64,000 nt of DNA from NCBI RefSeq assembly GCF_040807025.1, contig NC_090952.1, forward strand, positions 22,565,068 through 22,629,067. Reading direction: 5' to 3'. Both the position numbers and the translations under genes were made by a program. This document shows positions 24,000 through 37,808 of this stretch, piece after piece. The notes under the pieces are model-generated. The model did not search any database and was not told the DNA's origin. It saw nothing but the letters and a program-made list of their open reading frames with translations. The first letter of the stretch is position 1, and every line of letters starts with the position of its first letter. This DNA is from Struthio camelus (lineage: Eukaryota; Chordata; Aves; Struthioniformes; Struthionidae).

Positions 24000-24225
24000 C
24001 GGGGAGCGCAGAGGCTGCTGTGCCCCGAGCAAGCCACGAGCCACGGAGACGCTCGGCTGGAAGCTGCATTAGTAACGCAGCCCTGGGGTCACTGGGCTTC
24101 AGACTGCCGCTCGCAGGCTGCCAGCGGGCAAGTACGGGACAACGGCGCCCGAGCGAGCGGCAGAGCGCTTTCTCCATTTGCTGCCGCCTCCCGAAGGCGC
24201 GAGGGGAGTCCCCCGGGGCAGGCGG
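24000..24225. promoter_or_regulatory. CpG-dense patch, small CpG-island-like
   Basis: I count 24 CpG dinucleotides in 226 bases, close to the number expected from base content, in a genome where CpG is normally depleted. The patch is about two-thirds G+C, and the DNA on both sides quickly returns to AT-leaning sequence. This is the signature of a sequence kept unmethylated in the germline, typically a promoter or a regulatory element. It is shorter than a classical CpG island. No convincing first exon with a splice donor or known protein start is seen within it, so it may serve an unannotated transcript, an alternative promoter or an enhancer. Biased gene conversion is the main alternative. 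Confidence 0.45.
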
Positions 24226-25044
24226 GAGAGCTTTCCCCTTGAGATTCTCTGCAAGAGGAGAAATTTTCCAATTAACGGCTGATACCGGTGATTCTGAAGT
24301 AGAGAATGACATGTTTAAATAATTAGAAAAGCAATAAAGTTACCAGCTCCAAAGATCAGCAGTCTGCGCTCAGCCCACTTCCCGTCTCTAGCGGTGTTCC
24401 TGGAAGCACCCTCTAAATCACCAGTTCCTGAAAAAAGCCAAACAGCAGGCTGTCTACAGAAACACACTTGTATTATCGCAGTTTCCTGTTTGCCCAAGGG
24501 AGAGCCAAGACTTCTCTCTGTCAATGAGCCCTTGGGAAATAACTAGAATGAGGATGGCAGAGAGGATGAAAGAGAAATATAAAAAATTGACAGATGTCAT
24601 TTCTGACTAAAATAGAATCTATTTAGAACAGAAGTGAACCTGAACCCTGAACTAACATGACATCCCTGAAGTCTGGATTCAAATATGAGCTTTGAAGCTA
24701 CCTTATTTCCCTAAGGCACTAAGCTGATGATACTTAGATCTGGACCTGCAAGGGATTTAAATGCGTGCCTAATTATAATTGGGGAATTGCTAATTCAATG
24801 TCCATTCAAGAGCTTCTATACCCCTGTTTCTTGTCTCTGCTCCTTCTTGCATGTGCCTTTTCTGTTTGGATTTTAAGTGCCGTCGGGCAAAGCCAGGCTC
24901 CTAGCATGCTTTGGAAGTCGGCAAGTGCCAGTACCAAGGTCAGCCGTGCGAGCTAGGGTATGTTCAGATTTGCAGCTGAACCGCGCATCCTTTAAGGACC
25001 AAGAACGAACAAAAGCTCAGGGAGACAAACCAGCACCCAGCCTA

Positions 25045-25178
25045 GCGAGCACGGCGCGCACAGGGCAGGGAGGACTCGGCAAAGCTGCAAGCTGGGACTG
25101 GCACCAAACACCTCGCCAGAAAAGCAGCTGCCAGGGGCATACGTCCGCCACGGTCAGAGCGGGGACAGCCCGCGTCGG
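25045..25178. promoter_or_regulatory. Second, smaller CpG-dense patch
   Basis: I count 13 CpG dinucleotides in 134 bases, well above the surrounding DNA, about 0.8 kb downstream of the patch at 24000. A 165-codon plus-strand frame (24877-25374) crosses it but shows no recognisable domain and is probably a by-product of the base composition. A weaker cluster of about nine CpGs lies at 25952-26060. Together these could mark the edge of an unmethylated regulatory region. Confidence 0.3.
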
Positions 25179-28100
25179 CAAAATTGCCATGAAGCCTGAA
25201 GCCATATTCACTACGAAGACAGTGTTAGCAGGGTTGCAGATGCTACAGGGTCAGCAGAGCAGCAAGTTTTCAAGGACATTTAAAACAACAGATCAGGAGG
25301 AAAGTAAGATGCAGCCTTGGTCCACAGAACCGTTTGCGTACGGAAGAAATGCCTCCTCTAGCCTAAATACCTGAATTGCCGCAGGGACACCTGCATGCAG
25401 CTGATCGAGAGTCTAAGGAGATCAAAGGGTCTTTCCAGGGGACTGGGCTCCACTCCTTAAAGTGAACACTGTCACATAGAGGGAACCAGATCCACCACTC
25501 ACATGAGGTTTTTTTCTAATTTAAATACAGGAAACGGGCAGAATCTCTCAATCACCTTTCATATGGAAAAGGAACTGTGGAGTTTACATAGCTGCGTATG
25601 TATCTGTGTTCATACATACGCAGCAGAATACAAAGAGAGACCAAATAACAACGAAAAAAGGCACCAGGGAAGGGAGTTTAGGTCTGTGAGATAGCTGAGC
25701 AAAGAGTTACTTAACATCCTTCCTCCACCATTTAAAATAAATAAATAAAGCAGACAAGCAAGCCTGCCACCCTGTCAAAGCCTCCGGGAAACAGGGAAGG
25801 GCGAAAGGAATGGTGCAAATCAATCTACATTGCATTACCTCACCAGAAGGACTTGAAGGGACTAGAGAACATTTTCATTAATCTTGTATGCCACTGCTCC
25901 GTGTCATCCTAAATTGCATCAAGATAAGATGAAGGCAGCAGTTAGCAGGGGCACGAGGGACGGAAGAAAGGGAAGAGGTAGGCTGGGCCAGGTTTCTCGC
26001 CAGGTCCGGATGGAAGGAAAGGGAAGGAGACGCAGCCGCCCCGCTCACGGGAGTTCTGCGGCAACCCAGCAAGAGGGGGTGACACGGCTAGTCCAGCGGT
26101 TCCCCACCCCGCATGTCCACATGAGGCTTTATTTTGCTACGCTACTGGAGCTGATATGTTGCTAGCATTGGTGCGGCTCCTAGCAGAAAGGTGGGCTTGT
26201 TTATTTAGACAGTGGCAGCATTTGGCCTCTTAATCTGCAACAAAACGCTGTGGAGCGGGCCATGGACCCGTGAATGAGTTAACCTCTGGCAATACAAGCT
26301 GTGTCAATTAAAAAAATAAATCAATCTGCGCACACAGCCCCCCAAAATGATTTAGCTCTACCCCCTGGGCTGATTCCTGGCTAAATCTGACACACTTTCA
26401 AGTGCCTGCCTTTCAGCACATAGTCTGCCTCTTTGTTTGCAGCTGCCACCGTGTGAATTGCTCCAGGTTTATGCCTCAAGTCTTGCTTCTATTCATGTGC
26501 CCGTGGCATTAGCACAGAGACATATTGAAGGTAGCTGTATTTAAGCTTTTTCAACCAGAAAATTTCTGGCTGTCCTAATCTGGGTCTGTAGGAAAGGGGT
26601 ATAGACAAAAAAATCCTGGGGCATTAGCCCATAAAACAGATCTTGTGTGACGCTTTCAGTTCAAATCCAGTTTGACATCAATACCAGCTTTAACTTCCCT
26701 GGAGAAAACAAACATGCTGAGATTCAGTGCATAACACAAAATCTGAAGGTTTGTCCATCACGCTAATGGGACAAAAAAAACTGGCAAAAATACCAAGATC
26801 TAAATTGTTAACTCCATTATTTGTCAAGCCAGAGTTTCATTTGCCAAGCAAAAGCACAAAAAGTCAGCTGGTACAGAGGCACCCAGGCTCGGCTCTACAT
26901 AGGCACTCTTTGAAGAGGACAGGAAGAGTCAGAAACAGGCACAAAAGGAAAGCGGCTCCCAATGGCTGCCATCGCTTCACATCCCTTGCACAAGCAGGCT
27001 CAGAGCAAGTGTTGCAGGTCGGCACTCTGCAGAATTACTGCCGTGTCCTCGCTGCCGGAAAAATCGCGTAATGTTTCATGAGCTAGTAATTTAGGGAACA
27101 TTGCCCTCTTTTATTCATAGAAAACTTCTAGAAGGGAAGTCTCAGTCTTCCCACATACACACATACACTGGTATTCACTCTGAGTTTTGCTTTTCTGGGC
27201 ATTTTTGTATCAGTACAAAACACAATTTTAGACCTAGGCATGAAATCCAGGCACAGAACACAGTGAAATCAAATGGCCACGAGCCTTGCTCTTGCCATTC
27301 ATTTGAAAGTTAGAGAAAAGTACCAGCAGCAGAATTTTCCACATGATCCTACTGGCTGTATTAGCCAAGGTGTTCATGCCTTTCATTAATCAGCTTTGGA
27401 GAAACAATAAATAGCTAATATGGAAATTGTACTCTATGAGCTACAAAATTAGGTTGGTACTACAAATAATGCACTAAAACAACTTCAAAAATCACGTTCA
27501 TCCTTGTCAATGAAATAATTACTGAATCAACCAACAGGCAATTACTTCCACACAGTAACCATGGAAATATTTAAAGGTTGCCAAACCCTGCAATTACGGA
27601 TTTCCCAATAGTTTCCCATGTGATGTGGGAACTCAGCCTATCATGTACAGAATCATGGCTTCATGCCATAGAATGCAAAAATGTATTTTAATTATCACAA
27701 CAGAAAGTGATAGTTGGTCAAAAGACCAGACCAGAATTACTCAAAATCAATAAAAGACTGCCACCAGCTTGTAAGATGCGTCTTATCAGTCTTGTTAGAA
27801 TCAAACAGAGCCATATATTTTATCTATCGAAGGCTGTGAAACAAGGCAATTCAATTTTTGCAAGTGTGAAGCTATCACAGTTATGAATACTGATGAGACT
27901 GCAGGCAGTGGGGACCCGGTGGAACCCATCAAATATTGCTCGAGCAAGCTGAACGGGAAGGACTCGGTCAAAATTACTTTGGCCCCTGACCAGCTACCAG
28001 AAGTGCTAACCTGAAAGGGCAGAAGACGGTGAGAAGGGCTTGTTCCCTAGGTGCAAAGACTGGGATAAGGCTGAAGAAAGCAGGTCCAAGAGACATCCAT

Positions 28101-31036
28101 ACCCAGGGGCAGGACTACAGTGCCTTACAACCCTGGTCTTGCATCCAGCAGCATCAGGCTCTACAGTAATCTAAAGGGAAGACCCTGCCTCCAAGGATCT
28201 TCTATGACATTCACCTGTCTCACCTCCTACTTTCCTTTCTGGTCCCAGCCAGTCTTCATAACATTGTCTTTGCCCCCAAAATGCCACAATACCCACACGA
28301 GATCAGCCACAACGCTATCTCCTTCAGGTTTGCTTCCACCTCTACGTCAATTCCTGCCACTGATGAGCCTGGGATAAGTCACGCAGAGTCATGGCATGCC
28401 ATCTAAAAATGAGCTTTTTTAGACTAAAATAGTGTCTTCGCCTTTGAGTTGTTTTACTTCTTCAGCACAGACAGCTGAGCCTAACAAAAGGAATTGTCCC
28501 CTCCCCATTTCTTTGACGCACGAGTTCTCTGCAGCAGGAAGCAGACTACATTGATTCTTACAGCTAGACTATTAAAACAAAGTAATCTGAAGAAAACAGG
28601 CTGCTTAAGGGATCTGCTGTCATCAGACAAGCAGCCCAGCCTCCTCCGGTGCTGCATAAATAACAGAGGAACTCCCTGTCACTTCAGCTCTCCCTAGCAC
28701 AATTGACTCTACTCCAGCTCTTCCAGAAGGCACAAATGATTTCTCAGCAATAAAGTCTCCAGAGGATCCAACTGTTGACTTTAGCAAGTAATGCCAATCT
28801 ATGTATTATTTATCTTTTACACTCTAAATCACTGCAGTTAAAAGCACTTCTCTCAATTTTCCTGTTTTGCTTCTGCTTGTATCATTTTCCTAGGCTCACT
28901 TTGAGTCTAACTGAACCTGCGTGTGCCAAGTGAAGAGGAAATGTTGGACATAGCCGATATAAAATGTGCCATTCCCTGTCTTTGTATTTTTTTTTTTAAT
29001 GATGGACTGTCCTAGCTCTAGAAATACTGCTGGAGGGAAAACATGCTGATAAACTGTGCTTCTACACATTGGTGTGACTTAGTAAGTACATAAGAAAAAC
29101 AGCAATCCTTCAGCCATCAGTTTCCTTCTCAAAACTCAAACAAAAGTTCCTCTGGCATAACAGTGTTACCTAACATAACAACAGAGAGAACGTTCCTTAC
29201 ACTCAGGCATTTCTTCCCCTTTTACTGTATACCTTTGAGTGTCTAAACCTTGTTTTCTGCTTAGCCTATAAAGTAGGCCGATCAGGCATTGCTACTGAAG
29301 ATCTAGAGCACTTCGGTTCATGTTCCTTCCCCCGCCCCGCTATGCGATAAACAGCCACTCCGTTCAAACTTGCACTGAAACACACACCCCAAATCCTTTC
29401 TCTCCAAGAAGCTAATCCACTCTCTTTCTCTATCCTATACAAAGATATGTAACAGAGGTGCTCTTGACAGAATTTTGCTTGTGAAATGACCTTGCTGTTC
29501 TTATGTTTTGTATTTTGTTTAAACATTCAGAAGACCATCTCAGCCAAAGCACAGAATCTGACTATACAAAAAAAGCACACACAAGGCACACCAGTCCCCA
29601 TTTGTTTTCTGGAGTCAGTGTCTGCAGAGTTGTGAGACGATAAGGAATCAGCTGCTAAACAGTTCTTCCTGCCCCTCGATATGCTTGTCCTCATTATGAG
29701 GCTTCCTTTGGGGACAAACATCTCAATGATCAGGGAGTCATTTAGCTTCGCACAGCAGAAAGCTTCCCAAGTGGCAAAAATAATTGAGGGGGGAAAAAAA
29801 TTCCTTTTACATAGACCTGAATCACGCCAAATACAGGTCAGGAGACAGTTTGAACACCTGGTGAATGTTGACTTCTCCCACTTACTGGCAGGTCAGATTT
29901 GACAGGGCATCAACACCAATTGACATGACACTTTTAGATCTGTTATTCTATAAAATAACATCAAAAGAAACATCAAATTCCACATTCGCCAGGAAAGAAG
30001 AGAAGCACCTGAAAATGCAGTAACCTACCATGGGAACAAGTCAATAGCGGTGTCTGCCTGCAGCTCCTTGCATGGTTGTTTATATTCATATACCAGGAAA
30101 TGAAAAGACTTTTTTGGTCGACAGGGAACGGTGATTATAGAGCTGAAAGCATCAGAATGTGTAAATGTGGAATTAAGTTTTTATTGAATTTGTGATTATT
30201 TCTCAATAGCAAATTGGGTCTTTCATTTAATGCGCTGATTACAGGTGACTCACCTTTCCAGACAAATCAGAGCTTAATCAAAGAATAACACTCAAAAACA
30301 ACATCACTGCTGAGCTGGAAATGTGGAAGAGGCTGATGAGGACAGAGCTAATGCAGCATCTCCCAGCAACATGCAGCAGACTTTACAGTGACCCGCACCA
30401 TCCACCCTTCCAGAGTTACAGTCCAAGACTTGGATTAACTTAGAAATAAAATAAATGCAGCAAGTGGAAAAAACTAAAGAGCATGTTAATACTATATCAA
30501 CTGACTTTAGCAAAGTTTCTGCTCCCACAAATAGAGAACAAATGGCCTTGATGGCATAAGCATATGCTCTTACTATGTGTTACTGTGTAACACAAACAAC
30601 CATGATACACGTTGACTTTTGCGGGGAGAGTTATCCTGAGTGTGGAATAATTACATAAACTGACATACCACAATGTGAATATAAACCAATTCTCAAACAA
30701 AATTGATATTCAAGCCTTCAAGCCTATGGACGTGTTTATACGTGGTCAAGTACACTAGTATTTCCGTTTACTTCAATGGGACAACTCACAGGTTTTTATT
30801 AGGTACGTTCTGAAGTGTTTGCATGCCTTAGTCACACCAACCATCATTTTCCTGCTAAGATACCCTTGAGTGGCTCATGAATTTAGCAGTCCCTAGATTC
30901 CAGTGCTGCTGTATCTCCCGCTACCCCTGCATGGCATACCGTAATTATAGGCTGCTGTCAGACTAGTAACATCCCCAGTAAGTAGAATCAAGCTCTTGAA
31001 CCACAGTGTGCCAACCAAATAAACAGAGCTCTTACT

Positions 31037-31065
31037 GAAAAAAGAGAGAAAGAGAGCGAGAGAGA
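31037..31065 (+). repeat. GA-rich microsatellite
   Basis: An imperfect run of GA and GAAA units, interrupted by one GCGA. It is short and purine-only on the plus strand apart from the single C. No role is evident. Confidence 0.8.
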
Positions 31066-32938
31066 TTATGTGAAAGAAAGCAGGTCAAGTCCTGCTCTCA
31101 TTCACGCCGGCGGGTGCATGGGTTCAGCTGCTAAGAGTGTTTGGCAAGTTGCAACCCTAGAGCAGTACAGACGCTTCTGCACTGCTCATGTGAATGGGAT
31201 GCAAACACACAAGCTCAGCTTGAAGGGACAGGCCCACGAGCCACTGTGCATTGCTGTTTGCTCTGTCACCACTGTCCCTAGAGCTCTGGAGAAACAGTAG
31301 ATCCCAATTTACACACGTTTCAAAGCTAGATCTCAACTTCTCATTGGCTAAAATATTCACCTTGAAACACCTTCTTTCTCACCAAAGCCACACAGTACAA
31401 TTAAGGATGGGGTGGAGGTGCTGAATAAATGGCAAAGATTTTTTTCATCCTAAATCAAAAGCAAGAGAAAGGAAAAAAAAAAAGTGGAAAATAAGCCTAG
31501 AAAAACATAGGCTAGAAGTAAACTAGTAGAGGAAGTCTTACGCACCAGTTTGAAATTGCTCTCCAGTGTTAATCACCACAGATAAGGTAAGCGGCCTCCT
31601 TAATTCTCATTCAGGAAAGTGTATCAAAAACTAAAGCAACATATTTCATTCAGAGTCTTGAACAGGAACACAGCCAGTTTTTGCAAATTACTGTGCCAAA
31701 ATATTCTCTGATAGGGTATATTTGCTTCTGATGCTATTCATTTTTCCCTTTTCTTTTATTGACAGCGTTTCCAAGATTTAGTGGGAAACTGCTCAGCTAC
31801 TGAAAGACATAATATGGAGATAACAGGCCTAATTTTGTTCTGTCATTCAAGTGACAGCCCTGTCCAGCCCTGCTCTTTCTACTTCATTGCTACCTATGAG
31901 ACCGTATCCTGGAAGGAGAGAGGAACTCAGCTTTGGAAACACAAGTTAAGGTAAGACCACTGTGGTATCTGCAAGGGATTTTACTACTCCACAAACAAGC
32001 TAAGGAAAACGCACAGCTGGTTCTCCATGTGAGCCTGGTCCAGCAAAACAGGTAAGGCATATTTCTCCACCACTGGACTCGCTTGGTGTTTCTTCATTGA
32101 TTTCACAAGGGGCTCTGGCTTGTGTTTTCCAAAAGGACAAACTGTGTGCTGGAAGCAGCTCGCATGTCCTGCTCTAGCTGCAGCTGAGCCAGGACAGAGG
32201 GCCTCATCTACAGCATCTTTCCAGCGGTCCATCAGGATCCCCAGGTTCCTGCCTGCTCCCAGTCGATGGTATAACTTCTTGTGACACCGTGCCCTAACCC
32301 AGGTCAGCCAAAACAAGCTGGGTTAATTTAAGCCAGCAATAACTTTTCCCCACTAAGACCAGCCAGAAAGCGTGCACGAAACTCAGCCTAACATACCCAA
32401 TGCTTGAGGCCACGACCACCCTCACTTTTAAGCCATCCTGCTCAGACTGGATATAAACATGGCAGACTTTTCCCATACCACGGGCAAGTCCTTACTGGGT
32501 AACTCCAGGCTTGTCTGAGATCCCCCAGCTGCCTCGCCAGTCCCTGACACTGCCTCCTTTCCTGCTTGGAAAGGGAAAAGCTCCCTACAGCAACTGCACC
32601 AATTGTTCACAAGGAAACAAAAGAGAAACCAAAGCAACCGAGGAAACCTCAGGTGTATTTTTAGCTACACTTAACACAACAAAGAAACCGGAGATAAGGA
32701 GAAGCAACAACAGCATTTGTCCTTCCAGTTACCTGCAGGGCACCAGGATAAATCACTAAAGGCGGCTGGAAACGTAGTTTGGGGATCCTGCCAGCATGGA
32801 TTTAGCAGGAGGAGGAAAGAGGACAAGCACTGGGAACTCACTGCCTCCCGTGCACTGCAGGGCTCCTTTCCACCTGCCCTGCTCAGACCCATGTGCCAAC
32901 TGGAAGGAGCAGGACCCTGCAGACCTTCTTCTTACCTT

Positions 32939-32990
32939 CTCCCATCACATGACTCACCCAGGCACAGACCCAATCACATGACCCACCAGC
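32939..32990 (+). repeat. Short direct repeat around ATCACATGAC
   Basis: The string ATCACATGACTCACC recurs about 30 bases later as ATCACATGACCCACC, with similar flanking bases. It looks like a small diverged tandem duplication. Each copy contains CACATGA, close to an E-box, but nothing else supports a regulatory role. Confidence 0.6.
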
Positions 32991-33180
32991 CCAAATTGGG
33001 GCCAAATTCTGTTGAGTCATCGTGGCGCCAGCAAGGAGTTGCTCCTAGCTGGCAGGGGTCCTGCTGGAGGCAAAGGAGCATCACGGATGGCAGCTTTTGC
33101 CTCTGAGGTAAAAGGTCTATCTTGTTTTAAATAGAAGTATTGACTTTATGAAACACAGAGCATGGAGGCATAAACAAACC

Positions 33181-33333
33181 GGGCTCCTGGAGACGTGAGG
33201 GCAGCAGAAGGGGATGGGCAATGAGGGCTGCAGGCTTCTGGAGACATGAGGGCACCAGGAGGGGACAGGCAATGACAGCTGCGGGCTCCTGGAGACGCAA
33301 GGGCAACAGGAGGGGACAGGCAATGAGGGGTGT
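33181..33333 (-). repeat. 51-base minisatellite, three copies
   Basis: Three tandem units at 33181-33231, 33232-33282 and 33283-33333, each starting with GGGCTCCTGGAGAC or a close variant and differing from one another at several positions. The period is divisible by three, so on the minus strand all copies stay open within a 100-codon frame (33117-33419). That frame would encode a 17-residue repeat: SLPVPSCCPCVSRSPQL, SLPVPSWCPHVSRSLQP and SLPIPFCCPHVSRSPVC. There is no signal peptide, no flanking exon structure and no known family, so I treat the array as non-coding. Arrays like this commonly vary in copy number between individuals. Confidence 0.92.
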
Positions 33334-36300
33334 TTGGGTGACGGTGGGTATCTCCTTCCAGGGTTTGTGGTGTCAAGGCTGAAAGCCACCCTGCAAAGTT
33401 TTGCATGCCCTAAGCACATGCTGTAGTCTCAGGAAGGGGTTCAGTACTAAGAAACGAGCCCCATTCCTTTCCTGGCACAGATGATCTCCTACCCACCTAG
33501 GAGGAACAAGTTTCCAGCTGTGCTGGCTCCATAGACATTTCAGAGCATGCGCATCTCATTACAAGTGTACTGAGCTACCACTGGTGGTAGCTATACAATG
33601 GCCACCTGAGCATGTAGCCCGTAAACTGGGTAAGCCCTAGGGTTTTGCATGCCGTTGCAAATGGTCAGTGCTGGTCCCAAGTTCATAGGAGCTGCAGCAA
33701 GAGCGTCTGCTGCCTATGGCATGTGGTGAGGACTCAGCCCCAAAGGGCCAATTTAGCATCTCTCACAGCCAAGTTGCCAGATCCTCGGTCTCATTTTGAA
33801 ACATAGGCACATCTCTTGAATTTGCATGAGGTGGAGTTTGGAATACGGCATCAGTTTGTTTACCGTATGCTACAGATTAGCTATGCTTCTATTAATACTG
33901 TTATTTTATATTGTCAAGAGTAATCATAGAAGATGAAGAGATAAAAATAAATCTAAACAGGCTGCATGCAACAGGGCTTGGGATTTATATGGAAGGCACG
34001 ACTGTATAAAGCTAAGAACAACAGAGCTTCAAAGTTTTGTTTCATGTAAATCAGTCAACAGGTGTCTCAAAGTATAGCCTGAGATTTATAAACTGAATAT
34101 TTTCTGTTTGGTACTTACTAGTCAGATTTATAAACCAGCAGTGCTACTTATAAACTTGCTTTATGATGTGTAAATCCATTTCCTGACTTAAAGCGACAGT
34201 TGAATCCTACAGCTGAACCTTTTGGGGACATAAAATGATCTCTAGAGTTGTGTGGTTAGGGTTTACCGGCTGTTTTATACCTCTGTGGCAATATATGGTA
34301 CACGGACTGAACTGTAAAGAAATGCAGATGAAAAAAGTAAAATCCTAGCATGTAAGTCAATAAGAAAACTATGTTTTTCTCACCAGGAAATAACTTTACA
34401 AATAGGACCCATATTTTTGTAAATAAATATCTGCCTTCTCATTAGCTTCACATCAACCTATACTAAAATATACATCAGAGGAGTCTGTCAAACCAGTCAC
34501 AGAGGGAAAACAAGAGCAGAGTTTAAAAGCAAAGCCTTCAAAAATTGTTATGCTTTTCAATTCTTACCAGTAAACAGGAGGGGAGAATGACAGGCGAGTC
34601 GGCAATGGAATCCCATGGCTAAAAACGTTTCATGAAACTTCCATTTGGTCAGCTGTCCACAAGCGGTTTGGAGAGAAGGGAGGTAGACGTAAAATCCTGA
34701 CATACTGTGAAATCACAGCCCTAAAATACAGTCAAGAGTCCCTAACCAGCCGTCAGGCAGAAAACAAGCACAGCAGACGAGGCTGCTAGGCTGCAGAGCG
34801 CTTGAGCGCCACATGCTTTCTTTTCTCCCTCTTTTGAGAAGTGAGGATTGAATCTAGCTCTTAAAAGAGAATAGGATCAATACCGAAGAGGAGACAATTA
34901 GAAGTTGTAAAAAAAAATGAAGTAACGTACTTAGAAATACAGAACAATTTGCTGTTATCGGGTAAGCCACTGCATTGCTGAGCCACCCCTGTTTTTTGCG
35001 AGCCAGCAGGTGACATTTCTGAGGCCTGTGCCTTGCTTGATGAGGCTCTTTAGGACTAACATGAAGGCATGGAAAGGGGCTTGTCCCATGATTAAGGGCA
35101 CCCTGTTTTCCTGCAGACTCCACATCTGTGCCCCGTAACACCCGAGCCTCTCCCAGGTAATGTCCCTGTCTCCACTCTTCGGTCGTCTTACCCGGTATCC
35201 CAGTTCTTCTCCCCTCAGTATTGCTTGGCCATCCAGGGTTTATATGTTAGCTACTGTCTTCTGTGGGGTTGAGGCGGAACTAGATATCTCTCACTAGACA
35301 CTAACACATCTCTCTCTCATCTACCCAGCTATCAGTTTACAAAACCTGTAGGAATATAATTATCTCCAAGGGCTCTGCCAAACTCAGCTGAAATCAGCAA
35401 CATCTGGACAGATGAACAGCAAGATCCCATAGCCTTTTTTTTCCGGGAATGCCGTCTAGAAAGCAACCCCAGAGCAAGACGGTTGTGAATGCAAGAGGGC
35501 TACTATCAGGACGAGCTCCTTGACTGTGATTCTGTGGGTTAAAAAGGAAGAAAGAGCAGCATTGTGGCTTGGGATGGCTGAAAGCTTAGTTATGGCACTG
35601 GAAATTACCCTAGCGGTAACTGGATCATACAATCAAACTGGATGATATGGGAGGAAAAGAAAAACTTTCGGTGATCTGCCCCTACAGTGCCTCAAAATTT
35701 CTTTCTTGCTGGAAATATGCTTATTCTGGCAAGCTACTGAGTGTTCCAGTCTGATCCAAAAAAGTGACTGAGCATGAAATCCGTGGGACTGATCTGATGC
35801 TCTGTGACATATATTGTGGCTTTGCCAGGAGAGATCAGAGTCCTCTGCACTTTGCAGGACTACCAAGTGTCCTCTCTCAATTAAAAAAGAAAAAAAAAAT
35901 CTGCAAGCCTCTTTTTTTTAGCCCTAAGATATTCAGAAATTGTGTCATTTTAAAAATTCACTTCCTGTCCCTCTTATAAAAATTGCAATATAAATTTGTT
36001 TTAAAATATTTTGTTTTCCAGTTCACAAATAAAGACTTTATATTTCATTTTGAAGAACTGATATTTAGTATAACTTCTTCCCCAGCTTCCAATCTTAAAA
36101 GGAGCCATGAGCAAACAGCAAAACACTTTAAGTAGTATGAAATCCCTTATACACAAATCCTAGTGTCTCACAGAGAGACTAAGCAAACAAGGGTATCCCT
36201 GACCAGCACAGCTGCTACACTGCCTGTGCTGAAGCCCAAGGGCATTTCATAGCATAAGTAGCAACTCTGAGTTGGTTACTGCTATTAAGAATGGCATTTT

Positions 36301-37808
36301 CAAAGGCGCTTGGTACTGGCTTAGATCTGCTGCTATTGAAGACAACGGCAGAACTGCCATTGACTCTTGTGGACAGAGATAAGTGATGTTTGGGAATCCT
36401 AACCTGCATGGTAAAGCATGTTTCAGCTCTCCATAGCTGAAGTAAGAAGTATGATTTTATTTTTTTAACATAGTGACTCGAAGTCGTATTTAAGAAATTT
36501 AAAGTTACTCTCTTTCTTCTTCCGAAACCGGCCAAACATCAGACCTAATGTGTCAGGGAGTTTTAAAATTGTATGGCAAATCAAAGTTGAAGGATCCAGG
36601 CTTCACAGCCTCTGATCCAACTGTCAGTTCAGATATAGCTTTTCCCTATTGTATCTTGCTTGGTGTGCTTCTTCGAATTAATTTTCAATACTTAGTTGGC
36701 TACAATTTTTCTTCACTCTTACTGATATTTCCCTCTTGTGTTTTCCCTGGCATTTTTCTGTTGCTGTTAATACGCATCATATTTTCCAGCATGTCACTGC
36801 CTCCTCCGCTGAAAAAACAAAATCAGAACAAACTGATATGGTAGAGCTCTTTTAATCCAAACCATTAGAGAAGCCAGGTTTTCAGGCCAGTCTAATTCCC
36901 TGCCTTGGGTTTCTCCCACCACCTCCTAGTGGGTTTCCTTTTCGTGCCGTCCCACCAACCGTGCCAAGCATTCAGGAAAGAGAACATAGGACAGAAAGTG
37001 CTGTATCAAAATGAAGTGCAAGCAAGCAGATGCAAATAAAGTGCATTGCTCAGTTCAGGCAGCCTGAAGAGCCACTAAATCTGCACCCGCAGTTGGGCAG
37101 CTCACAGGCTTGAAGGTAACCACATGGTGACACCTTTGCTAGATCAGACCCCAACTACTCAGCCCTTTGCAGCGCTGAATCCTGATTTTCTTTCCAAGGC
37201 ATTTGATGTGCACCTAGGAGGACTGGCTTGTGAGATTCCTAGAGGTATAAAATATTAATGTCCAGTCCGGGCAGGTCATGAGACTTGTTTGAGAAGTGCA
37301 CTGAAGCTCACAAAAGTGCAAGGCTTGATATAAACTTGTCCTGGAGGCAAGGTTATTTCTAAGGACTGGCAACTTTAGCATCCTTCACACACTCCAGTAG
37401 TGTGACAAATCAGTCTCTACTTCATTGTCACATGAAAATAAGAGTGTAGATACATGAACTGTGTGGAGAGGCATTTGGTCCAGTGTCCTTGTTCAGGCAA
37501 TGCTAAGTCTGGATAGTTCAGAGGAAGATATGAGCAGCCTTACGGAACAACGTGCCTCCACTAGGAACTTGATTTATGCCCAGGAGCTTTAATTTAAATA
37601 TATTTGTGCATCCCTCCATCCTTGTATAACAAGTCTGTATGTTTTTATTGTCAGAAGGAGAGTTGGGCTTTTTTCTTTGAAACTTGCCAGGTTTGGTGTT
37701 TCCACAGTGCTTCAGAGGTAACAATAGGCTCCATAAGCAGCATGCAGCTTCTTCTGTGTGAAGAAGCATCGTCTGAAAAGCTGAATTTGGGAGAGGTTGT
37801 GTAGAAAT

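Larger units (their letters stand above)
25179..33180. other. Unique non-coding DNA, no gene recognised
   Basis: About 8 kb without a supported gene. Low-complexity features are an AAAT repeat at 25734-25749 and a GA-rich tract at 31037-31065. All open frames are shorter than 130 codons, with no recognisable domain. I see no further CR1 or other mobile-element remains that I can defend. Confidence 0.65.

Noticed and set aside
26630-26690. TTCAAATCC string considered as a tRNA T-arm
   Set aside because: No matching acceptor stem, D-arm or anticodon arm is found around it.
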